This document shows, piece after piece, positions 6,946 through 13,668 of a stretch of DNA of 14,604 nt. Every line of letters begins with the position of its first letter. The first letter of the stretch is position 1. A program made the position numbers and the translations under genes. Below the pieces are notes generated by a model. The model was not told the DNA's origin, made no database searches, and was given only the letters and a program-made list of their open reading frames with translations. The DNA comes from an uncultured bacterium (GTDB lineage: Bacteria > Armatimonadota > UBA5829 > DSUL01): assembly GCA_937967775.1 (NCBI GenBank), contig CALCJH010000261.1, positions 1-14,604 on the forward strand, read 5' to 3'.

Positions 6946-8687
6946 GGGATCTTTTCCGCTGCGGCCTCGTTGGGGATGTCCTCGCTCATCAGGCGGGTGA
7001 GCCGGCGCAGAAGCACGCGCGTCTCGCTGGTGGTCTCGCCCAGGATGCTCGCGATCTCCTGTGCCATCAGCATCTGCTTGCGGATAACCTGCTCCGCGCT
7101 TGCCAGGGTCTCCTCGCGGATCCGATCCAGCTGAGTAAGTTCGCGGGTGCCTTTCACGGCGTTCGAGAGGATGCCCACTACCCGGTCTTCCCCTTCGAGG
7201 CGGTATACATTCAGCCGACCGGTGACGTGATAAGCCGGGTAGGACACAGGCTTGTTGGTGATGCGCTCCTGCCTGCCGGTGAGCACCTGCTCGAAATCGG
7301 TTGGATCCATCAGCGAGGACAGCGGCCGTCCAATGAGCGCCGGAGTACAGGCGAACAGCGAAGCAAGCGCGCGGTTGAACTCCACGATCCTCAGCTGGGA
7401 GTCCACGATGATGATGCCGTTCGGGCTCTCGTCTATGATCTTGTCCGCCCGGCGTTCCGCTACCTGGCGCATCCACGGGATGCACATGGAGCGCTCGGCC
7501 ATCCCCGAAAGCACGGCGCGGGCGTTGTCGCGGCAGGTCTCATAGCCGCAGGCTCCGCAGTTCAGCTCATCTTCCGGGGCGTTTTTGCCCATCCTTGCCA
7601 GGATCTCTCGAAGAGCCTCCTCCGATGCATCACCGGCTGGAAGCGGCCTTTCCGGCACGTCGCGGCCAAGGTCCGTGTCCCGGAGCGCCGCCTGGATATC
7701 TTCTTCCTCAGGCCGGTGCACGGCGCGCCTCTCGTGCTGCAGCAGCCGGTTCTTGCGCTGGAACAGGTCGCACCCGTCTCCGAAGCAAGCGCCGTTGATG
7801 CACCCTCCGCTGCAGAACAGCGCCTCGAACAAGCGGACTGCGCCGCCCTCGCGGACGTTCGCCAGCATCTCCCGGACCTCCGTCCAGCCTGATACTGCGG
7901 CGAAGTCTGGCCGCAGGAGATCCGCAGGCATGGCGGCCGTCCGAGCCAGCCCGCCCTCCAGCGGAAACAGACGCGCTGTCCCTGCCGGAAGGTCATCGAA
8001 ATCAGCAGGCTTTGCCTGCACGGCCGTCCCGCAATCTGCCAGCCATTGCCGGAGCTCTTCAAAGGTAAGGACGGCGTCCACGGCTCCGGCGCACTCCGGG
8101 AGCTCGGCTTCGGCCTTCTTGGCCGGACATGGTCCGATGAACACCACCTTCAGATCAGTGCCATAGACCCTTTTCAGATGACGCGCGTGCGCCACCATCG
8201 GGGATGCCAGCGGCGTCACGCTGCCGGCGGCCCAGGGTTCGTATTTTTCGATGTAGTTGACGACGGCCGGACAGGCCGACGTAATGAACGTCCCGTCCTC
8301 CTGCCGCAGCATCTCAGCCGTCTTGCGCGCCACCATCTCGGCCCCTGCGGCGGTCTCAGTCACCAGGGCAAATCCGAGTGACTTGAGCACTCCCGAGAAC
8401 AGGCTTCCGCCATACTCCGGAAATGCCGCCACCCAGGAAGGGGCGACGGATGCCGCGACGCGCGGGTGAAGTTCCACCATCCGGCGGACGCGCTCCAGGT
8501 CGCTGCGGACCTGTTTGGCGTGCTGCGGGCATTCGCGCACGCAGCTTCCGCACACGATGCACCGCTCCGGATCAACCTGCGCCTGTCCGTCGCGGATGCG
8601 GATGGCCTTCACCGGACACACCCGCACGCAGCGGTAGCAGTCGCGGCAGCGCGCCTTGTTAGTCGAGACGATCCCCTGCGCCGACAC
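6942..8687 (-). CDS. hydS: PAS-containing sensory-type [FeFe] hydrogenase homologue (group C, HydS-like)
   Basis: A 581-residue protein. It starts with two 4Fe-4S motifs (Cys14/17/20/24 and 43/46/49/53). The H-cluster domain follows with TSACP (136-140), GPCPAKK (from 185) and LFCSGGC (290-296), so the four cluster ligands Cys139, 187, 292 and 296 are kept. The cysteine before Cys139, which relays protons in catalytic enzymes, is Ala138. Next come an additional FeS motif NCGACGYETC with Cys402 (377-402), a PAS domain (about 413-515, SPNGIIIVDS) and a helical C-terminus (516-568). This is the domain order described for sensory group C hydrogenases, thought to sense H2 or redox state and signal onward. 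The start is GTG at 8687 with AAGGTGAG at 8693-8700. It overlaps the ferredoxin gene by 29 nt and the phosphatase by 4 nt. Extra Cys301 and Cys306 beside the L3 motif are notable. Confidence 0.92.
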   Translation of the reverse strand: MSAQGIVSTNKARCRDCYRCVRVCPVKAIRIRDGQAQVDPERCIVCGSCVRECPQHAKQVRSDLERVRRMVELHPRVAASVAPSWVAAFPEYGGSLFSGVLKSLGFALVTETAAGAEMVARKTAEMLRQEDGTFITSACPAVVNYIEKYEPWAAGSVTPLASPMVAHARHLKRVYGTDLKVVFIGPCPAKKAEAELPECAGAVDAVLTFEELRQWLADCGTAVQAKPADFDDLPAGTARLFPLEGGLARTAAMPADLLRPDFAAVSGWTEVREMLANVREGGAVRLFEALFCSGGCINGACFGDGCDLFQRKNRLLQHERRAVHRPEEEDIQAALRDTDLGRDVPERPLPAGDASEEALREILARMGKNAPEDELNCGACGYETCRDNARAVLSGMAERSMCIPWMRQVAERRADKIIDESPNGIIIVDSQLRIVEFNRALASLFACTPALIGRPLSSLMDPTDFEQVLTGRQERITNKPVSYPAYHVTGRLNVYRLEGEDRVVGILSNAVKGTRELTQLDRIREETLASAEQVIRKQMLMAQEIASILGETTSETRVLLRRLTRLMSEDIPNEAAAEKIP

Positions 8688-8937
8688 CGTTTCTCACCTT
8701 CGGAAGGATACGCTCACGGAAGAAGTCCTCGGCGCGATCGGGCGTGACCCCGCCGAACGGCTCGCCATCCACCAGCACATTGGGAGCTCCCAGACAGGAC
8801 GCCAGACAGAGATCGGCCCTTAGCGACACCTGCCCCTGAACCCCCGCATCATTGATAAGCGTGTGAAGCAGCTTCAGCGTCTTTGCCCCGCCGCGCAGAT
8901 GACACGAGCTTCCGACACAGACCCGGACATCCACCAT
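8659..8937 (-). CDS. Thioredoxin-like [2Fe-2S] ferredoxin
   Basis: A 92-residue protein with the NuoE-type cysteine pattern CVGSSC (Cys7, Cys12) and CLASC (Cys44, Cys48), which binds one [2Fe-2S] cluster in a thioredoxin-like fold. Its second half (APNVLVDG...FGGVTPDRAEDFF) closely resembles the C-terminal domain of HydA just upstream, so it is probably a duplicated, freed copy of that domain. It likely carries electrons within or next to the HydABC complex, or to HydS. The ATG at 8937 has GGGAG at 8946-8950, inside the end of hydA, and lies 5 nt past the hydA stop. The end overlaps hydS by 29 nt. Confidence 0.85.
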   Translation of the reverse strand: MVDVRVCVGSSCHLRGGAKTLKLLHTLINDAGVQGQVSLRADLCLASCLGAPNVLVDGEPFGGVTPDRAEDFFRERILPKVRNGVGAGDRLD

Positions 8938-8942
8938 CGGCG

Positions 8943-10958
8943 TCACTCCCTTGCCGCCGCACAGCTCCGGCCATCCGCAAGCGGCAGAAGCCGTGAGCGG
9001 AAGAACTCGTCCGCTTCCTCGGGCGTCACTCCGCCGTGGATCTCCTCGCCCACCCGGACGTTCGGGCTGGCCTTGCAGTTCTCGAAGCAGAAGGTAGCCT
9101 GGAAGTCGAAGGCCTCCTCCAGCCCCTCGCGGCGGGCGGCCTCCATCAGGCGTTTGAGCGTGTCGTACGAACCCCTCAGGTAGCAGTTCGTACCAATGCA
9201 CACCGAGACAGGCACCCGGGCAGCCGGCGGCTTCTCATCCAGTTCGATGACCTGACCATCTATCCGCCGCCGCGGGCGATAGCCCGTGTGCAGCAGGCTG
9301 TGGGCAGCGTGTCTGTCCGAGCCGCCGATGCGCTCCAGGCAATCCGAGACGAACGGATTGTCCGCAGCGTTGTGCAACGGCTGAACGGCATCGCAGTCAT
9401 AGAGCATCTCCGCTCTCTCGCGCCGCATGCCGGTGTCCGCCGGCCAGGGCTGACCCGCGCCGCCGACGCATCCTCCGGGACAGGCCATCACCTCCACAAG
9501 GTCAAAGCTTTTCAGACCGGCGCGGATCTCTTCCAGAAGAGCTCTCGCGTTGCCGAATCCGCTCACCACGCCCACCCGGACCGGACGGCCGTCCTGCTCC
9601 AGTTCGGCCTCCTTCAAACCGTTCAGCCCGCGGACCTCGCGGAATTCCACGCGGCCTCTGCCTCCGGACAGCAGCCGGAGCACAGCCTCCGCCACTCCAC
9701 CGCTGGCGCCGAACAGGACTCCCGCGCCCGTCTTGAACCCGAATGGAAGATCCAGCGCCCCGGCCGGGAGTTCGGCGGGCTTCAGTCCGGCCTGATCTAT
9801 CATCCGGATCAGCTCCTGCGTCGTCAACACGGCGTCCACATCGGGGCGTCCGTCCTGCGCGAACTCAGGCCGCGCCGCCTCGAACTTCTTGGCGCTGCAG
9901 GGCATCACGCTGACGACATAAAGATCCTCCGGGAGGATCCCCATGTCCGCCGGCAGATGCTTGCGGGCGAGCGCCCCGAACATCTGCTGTGGGCTGCGGC
10001 AGGTGGAGAGCTGCCCCAGCAAGTCCGGTTGGAACTGCTCGGCGTATTTGACCCACGCCGGGCAGCAGCTGGTGAACATCGGGAGAGGCCCGCCGCTGGC
10101 ACGGCGGCGGAGGAACTCAGCTCCCTCCTCCACAGTGGTCAGGTCCGCCGCGAAGCTGGTATCGAACACCCGGTCGAAACCGATACGGCGCAGGGCAGTC
10201 ACGGTCTTGCCAAGGGCGTGCTCGCCGCCGGCGATACCATAGTGCTGCGCCAGCGCCGCCCGCACTGCAGGAGCGATCTGCACTACCACGGTCCTGGCCG
10301 GGTCGTGGATGGCCTTCCACACCTCGTCAATGGCGCTACGGACCGTGATAGCCCCGGTGGGACAGATGGCGGCGCACTGTCCGCAGTAGACGCACTCCAC
10401 CTCGTCAATGGACCGTCCGAAGGCCGGAGTCACACGGACATTGCTGCCGCGGCCGGCGAAGTCCAGCACTCCGATGCCCTGCACCTCGCTGCACATCCGG
10501 ACGCAGTCCCCGCACAGGATGCACTTGGCAGGATCGCGGACCAGCGCCACGCCTTCATCCAGCTGTGTCTCCCGGTCTGCCGGCGCCTCAAAGCGCACGC
10601 GGCGCACCCCCAGCCGGTCGGCAAGCGCCTGCAGGCGGCACCGCATATTCCGGTCGCAGGTCTGGCACTGCCCTTGGTGATTGGCCAGCAGCAGCTCCAG
10701 CGCCATCTTCCGGATGCGCTGGGTCGCCTCGGTGGTGGTGCGCACCACCATCCCATCTTCGGGAGGCGTGGAGCAGGCCGTTTGCAACCCTCTGCCCTCC
10801 ACCTCCACCACGCACATCCGGCACGCGCCGTAGACCGACAGGTCCGAGCAATAGCAGAATGTGGGAAGCTCCACGCCGGAGGAGCGGATCAGCTCTAGCA
10901 GGTTGCGGTGCCCGTTGACCGGCACCGGCGTGCCATCAATGATGACTGTGGGTGTCAT
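8943..10958 (-). CDS. hydA: [FeFe] hydrogenase catalytic subunit HydA of the bifurcating HydABC complex
   Basis: A 671-residue protein. In order: a plant-type [2Fe-2S] domain (Cys35, 46, 49, 62), a His-ligated 4Fe-4S site (His94, Cys98, 101, 107), two 4Fe-4S motifs (Cys146/149/152/156 and 189/192/195/199), the H-cluster domain, and a C-terminal [2Fe-2S] thioredoxin-like domain (Cys587, 592, 624, 628). The H-cluster motifs are complete: TSCCPAW (296-302), MPCSAKK (352-358) and MACPGGC (491-497), with the proton-relay Cys298 present. This is the layout of the HydA of trimeric NADH/ferredoxin-dependent enzymes such as that of Thermotoga maritima, which reversibly makes H2. The start is ATG 10958 because AAGGAGG (10967-10973) sits 8 nt before it; GTG at 10976 lies inside hydB. 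Maturation needs HydE/F/G, encoded elsewhere. Confidence 0.96.
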   Translation of the reverse strand: MTPTVIIDGTPVPVNGHRNLLELIRSSGVELPTFCYCSDLSVYGACRMCVVEVEGRGLQTACSTPPEDGMVVRTTTEATQRIRKMALELLLANHQGQCQTCDRNMRCRLQALADRLGVRRVRFEAPADRETQLDEGVALVRDPAKCILCGDCVRMCSEVQGIGVLDFAGRGSNVRVTPAFGRSIDEVECVYCGQCAAICPTGAITVRSAIDEVWKAIHDPARTVVVQIAPAVRAALAQHYGIAGGEHALGKTVTALRRIGFDRVFDTSFAADLTTVEEGAEFLRRRASGGPLPMFTSCCPAWVKYAEQFQPDLLGQLSTCRSPQQMFGALARKHLPADMGILPEDLYVVSVMPCSAKKFEAARPEFAQDGRPDVDAVLTTQELIRMIDQAGLKPAELPAGALDLPFGFKTGAGVLFGASGGVAEAVLRLLSGGRGRVEFREVRGLNGLKEAELEQDGRPVRVGVVSGFGNARALLEEIRAGLKSFDLVEVMACPGGCVGGAGQPWPADTGMRRERAEMLYDCDAVQPLHNAADNPFVSDCLERIGGSDRHAAHSLLHTGYRPRRRIDGQVIELDEKPPAARVPVSVCIGTNCYLRGSYDTLKRLMEAARREGLEEAFDFQATFCFENCKASPNVRVGEEIHGGVTPEEADEFFRSRLLPLADGRSCAAARE

Positions 10959-10966
10959 GTCGCTTG

Positions 10967-10973
10967 CCTCCTT
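10967..10973 (-). promoter_or_regulatory. Ribosome binding site that sets the hydA start
   Basis: AAGGAGG overlaps the TGA stop of hydB (10973-10975) and is 8 nt from the ATG at 10958. It rules out the in-frame GTG at 10976, which lies upstream of it. Confidence 0.75.
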
Positions 10974-12874
10974 CACGCCACCACCGCCCCCAGGCGGCAG
11001 ACGTCCAGGCAGACCCCGCAGCGGACGCAGGTCTGCGGATCAATGGTGTGCGGCTGCTTCAGCTCTCCGCTGATAGCCCCGACCGGGCACTTTTTCGCGC
11101 ACAGGGTGCAGCCTTTGCACTTCTCCGGGTCTATGCTGTAGTGGCGGAACGCCTGGCACGCGCCGGCCGGGCAAACACCATCCACCACATGCGCAAGGTA
11201 CTCGTCCCGGAAGTAGCGCAGCGTGGAAAGAACCGGATTGGGAGCGGTCTTCCCCAGACCGCACAGCGACCCGTCGCGGACGGCGATGGCCACCTCCTCC
11301 AGCAGGCCGACATCGTCCACCGTCCCCCTGCCGGAGGTGATCTTCTCCAGGATCTCCAGCATCCTGCGAGTTCCCTCGCGGCAAAGTACGCACTTGCCGC
11401 AGGACTCGCTCTGGGTGAACTGCATGAAGAAGCGCGCAACCTCCACCATGCAGGTGGAGTCGTCCATCACCACGAGGCCACCGCTGCCGACCATCGCCCC
11501 CACGCTGCGGAGCGAATCGTAGTCCAGCGCCAGATCCAGGTGCTCTTCGGTGAGGCATCCTCCCGACGGGCCGCCGATCTGGACAGTCTTGAACTTTCGC
11601 CCGTTGCGGATGCCGCCGCCGATCTTGAAGACCACATCCTTCAGCGTGGCGCCCATCGGAACCTCGATAAGCCCGGTGTTCACAACATCACCGGTCAGCG
11701 CGAAGACCTTAGTGCCGGGCGAGGACGGAACGCCCACGCTGCGGAACCAGCCGGCGCCGTTCAGGATGATGCGGGGGACATTGGCCAGGGTCTCCACATT
11801 GTTGACGACTGTGGGCATGCCGAACAGCCCCGATTGCGCCGGGAACGGCGGCTTGGGAGACGGCATTCCGCGCCGGCCCTCGATGGAGCTGATGAGCGCC
11901 GTCTCCTCCCCGCAAACGAACGCCCCGGCGCCCTCCTTGATGTGGATGCGGAAATCGAACGAGCTGCCAAGAATCCGCTCGCCAAGAAGGCGCGCCTCTT
12001 CCGCCTGGCGGATGGCTACCCGCAGCCGCTGGACGGCGAGGGGATACTCCGCACGGCAGTAGATGTAGCCCTCGTCCGCGCCGACGGCATAGCCTGCAAT
12101 GGCCATCCCTTCCAGAACGGCATGCGGGTTGCCTTCCAGAATGCTGCGGTCCATGAAAGCGCCAGGGTCGCCTTCGTCAGCGTTGCAGATGATGTATTTC
12201 TTGGAAGCCTCTGAGCGGCGGGTGAGCTCCCATTTGCGGCCCGTTGGGAATCCACCGCCTCCCCTGCCCCGCAGTCCGGCATCCGTCACCTCCCGGACGA
12301 CATCCTCCGGCGTCATGCCGAACAGGCAGGAGGCCAGCGCGCGGTATCCCTCGTGCGCGATATACTGGCGAATGTCCTCCGGCTCGATGACTCCGCAGTC
12401 CGCCAGAACCACGCCGGCCTGCTCCCGGTAGAAGGGAATCTCGTCTCGCGTGGCGAAACGCTCGCCGGTCGCTTCGTCACTGAACAGCAGATGCTCGACC
12501 GGCTCACCGTTCAACACCGTGCGCTCTACGATCGCAGCGGCATCCTGCGGCCGGACCCGCACATAGAAGAAGTTGGCCGGAAAGACTCGGACAATCGGTC
12601 CGACCTCGCAGAACCCCGAACATCCGCCGAATCCGGCGCGCACCGCGCCGTCCGGGTGCTCCTCCAGAAGATCCGCCACAAGGGGTACACCACGCGCCGC
12701 GAGCTCCGCATTCAGGGCATCCAGCACCTGCCGGGAGCCGTTCGAGGTGCATCCCGTGCCACCACACACGACGAGGCGGGTGCAACCCGATTCGAGAGCC
12801 TGAAGCGCCCTCTTCTTCAAAGCGATCAGATCGGCCGGCGAGCTGAGAGCCGCTCCGAGAACCGCGGTGGTCAT
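10973..12874 (-). CDS. hydB: NuoF-like NADH-binding subunit HydB of the bifurcating hydrogenase
   Basis: A 633-residue cytoplasmic flavoprotein. An N-terminal [2Fe-2S] thioredoxin-like domain (Cys37, 42, 85, 89) precedes the NuoF core. The core has the FMN/NADH glycine motif RGRGGGGFPTG (202-212), NADEGDPGAF (231-240) and GEETALISSIEG (322-333). A 4Fe-4S site follows (SCGKCVLC, Cys492/495/498, with Cys538). The C-terminus adds CPAGAC (568-573) and two ferredoxin-type 4Fe-4S motifs (Cys586/589/592/596 and 616/619/622/626). HydB oxidises or reduces NAD(H) and hosts the flavin where electrons bifurcate or confurcate between NADH and ferredoxin. ATG 12874 is preferred: AGGAGG at 12882-12887 is 7 nt away and the start overlaps the hydC stop as TGATG. 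GTG at 12877 would add one residue. Confidence 0.96.
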   Translation of the reverse strand: MTTAVLGAALSSPADLIALKKRALQALESGCTRLVVCGGTGCTSNGSRQVLDALNAELAARGVPLVADLLEEHPDGAVRAGFGGCSGFCEVGPIVRVFPANFFYVRVRPQDAAAIVERTVLNGEPVEHLLFSDEATGERFATRDEIPFYREQAGVVLADCGVIEPEDIRQYIAHEGYRALASCLFGMTPEDVVREVTDAGLRGRGGGGFPTGRKWELTRRSEASKKYIICNADEGDPGAFMDRSILEGNPHAVLEGMAIAGYAVGADEGYIYCRAEYPLAVQRLRVAIRQAEEARLLGERILGSSFDFRIHIKEGAGAFVCGEETALISSIEGRRGMPSPKPPFPAQSGLFGMPTVVNNVETLANVPRIILNGAGWFRSVGVPSSPGTKVFALTGDVVNTGLIEVPMGATLKDVVFKIGGGIRNGRKFKTVQIGGPSGGCLTEEHLDLALDYDSLRSVGAMVGSGGLVVMDDSTCMVEVARFFMQFTQSESCGKCVLCREGTRRMLEILEKITSGRGTVDDVGLLEEVAIAVRDGSLCGLGKTAPNPVLSTLRYFRDEYLAHVVDGVCPAGACQAFRHYSIDPEKCKGCTLCAKKCPVGAISGELKQPHTIDPQTCVRCGVCLDVCRLGAVVA

Positions 12875-13419
12875 CACTGCTCCTCCTTTCCGTCGCCGGC
12901 GGCCGCTGCCTCAACGCGCTCAATCTCATCCAGCACGGCCTTCATTTTGTCGGCGGTCATCTGCCCGTAAACTCGGTCATTGATGACCACTGCAGGGGCA
13001 AGCGCGCAGGCGCCGATGCAGCTGACGATTTCCAGGGTGTAGCGCATATCAGGAGTGGTCTTCTGCCCCTCCTTCAGCCCCAGCCGGCTCCGCAGGCTGG
13101 AGATGAGCGCCTGGTTCTTCCGCACGTGGCATGCGGTCCCGTCACAGACCTTGATGACGTATTTGCCTACCGGCTCCAAGGAGAACTGAGCGTAGAACGT
13201 CGCCACGCCGAACACCGTGGACGGGGGAAGATCCAGAGCGGTGGCGATGAAGGTCAGGATCTCCTCGGGGAGATAGCGGTACTCCTCCTGCGCCTTCTGC
13301 AGGATCGGGATCAGGGCGCTTCGTGAGGCTCCATACTCTTCGACAAGCTGCTGGATCCTCTCGAATCGCCGGCCGGCGGCATCCTGCGCCGGCTCTCGTA
13401 CTGCCACAGCCTGAGTCAT
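12874..13419 (-). CDS. hydC: NuoE-like [2Fe-2S] subunit HydC of the bifurcating hydrogenase
   Basis: A 181-residue protein with the NuoE layout: a helical N-terminal domain (about 17-78, LIPILQKAQEEYRYLP) and a thioredoxin-like [2Fe-2S] domain with CDGTAC (Cys92, Cys97) and CIGAC (Cys134, Cys138). HydC supports electron transfer to the HydB flavin in the HydABC trimer. The ATG at 13419 has GGAGGT at 13426-13431, 6 nt away. It is the first gene of the minus-strand operon and lies about 100 nt downstream of the predicted transcription start. It overlaps hydB by 1 nt. The Glu/Lys-rich tail is not conserved in the family. Confidence 0.96.
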   Translation of the reverse strand: MTQAVAVREPAQDAAGRRFERIQQLVEEYGASRSALIPILQKAQEEYRYLPEEILTFIATALDLPPSTVFGVATFYAQFSLEPVGKYVIKVCDGTACHVRKNQALISSLRSRLGLKEGQKTTPDMRYTLEIVSCIGACALAPAVVINDRVYGQMTADKMKAVLDEIERVEAAAAGDGKEEQ

Positions 13420-13507
13420 TAAGCGACCTCCATATCAGGGCGATGCGCGCCGTCTGGCGGCGTCTGCTCCGGCGGGTTACCGGGAGCGGAGCCAGCCCCG
13501 CGGAGCT

Positions 13508-13525
13508 TTGTGCAAAACCTCACAA
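13508..13525. promoter_or_regulatory. Rex-like operator, downstream site of the hyd promoter
   Basis: TTGTGC-AAAACC-TCACAA matches the Rex operator core TTGTGA-N6-TCACAA at 11 of 12 positions. On the minus strand it covers the predicted transcription start of the hyd operon, where a repressor would block initiation. Rex senses NADH/NAD+ and is known to control hydrogenase and fermentation genes. An FNR/CRP-type regulator is the alternative reading. Confidence 0.6.
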
Positions 13526-13529
13526 TCTT

Positions 13530-13558
13530 ATATTAGGCACGGCGAGGGCAAATGTCAA
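13530..13558 (-). promoter_or_regulatory. Sigma-70-type promoter of the hyd operon
   Basis: On the minus strand a perfect TTGACA (13553-13558), a 17 nt spacer and TAATAT (13530-13535) precede hydC. Transcription should begin near 13523, leaving a GC-rich leader of about 100 nt. The leader can form a CGCCG/CGGCG hairpin at 13448-13462. All six genes down to 5797 are spaced by -29 to +14 nt, so this is likely their shared promoter. Confidence 0.75.
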
Positions 13559-13564
13559 GGGATA

Positions 13565-13582
13565 TTGTGATATTTCTCACAG
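13565..13582. promoter_or_regulatory. Rex-like operator, upstream site of the hyd promoter
   Basis: TTGTGA-TATTTC-TCACAG matches the Rex core at 11 of 12 positions, and its inner TGTGA-N6-TCACA is a perfect palindrome that also fits CRP/FNR sites. It lies just upstream of the -35 box, 57 bp centre to centre from the second site. That spacing is about five and a half helical turns, so the two sites would lie on nearly opposite faces. Confidence 0.6.
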
Positions 13583-13668
13583 ATATTTTTCGCCCACCAC
13601 AGCTACCAGGCACGAAGGCAGGAAGGTGCGCAGAATGCGGCGAACGCAAGGGGCAGGAGCTTGGACCA

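Noticed and set aside
7000..7485. Upstream extension of the phosphatase frame to 7485
   Set aside because: The extension lies inside hydS in another frame and gives Arg/His/Gly-rich low-complexity sequence. The phosphatase domain begins at the ATG at 6945, which overlaps the hydS stop.
9036..10898. A 620-codon open frame on the plus strand opposite hydA
   Set aside because: It is antisense to the full set of HydA cofactor motifs and its translation is low-complexity, rich in Arg, His, Ala and Gln, as expected from the opposite strand of GC-rich genes.
10952..12214. A 420-codon open frame on the plus strand opposite hydB
   Set aside because: It lies antisense to conserved NuoF motifs, has no ribosome site, and its composition is that of a GC-rich shadow frame.
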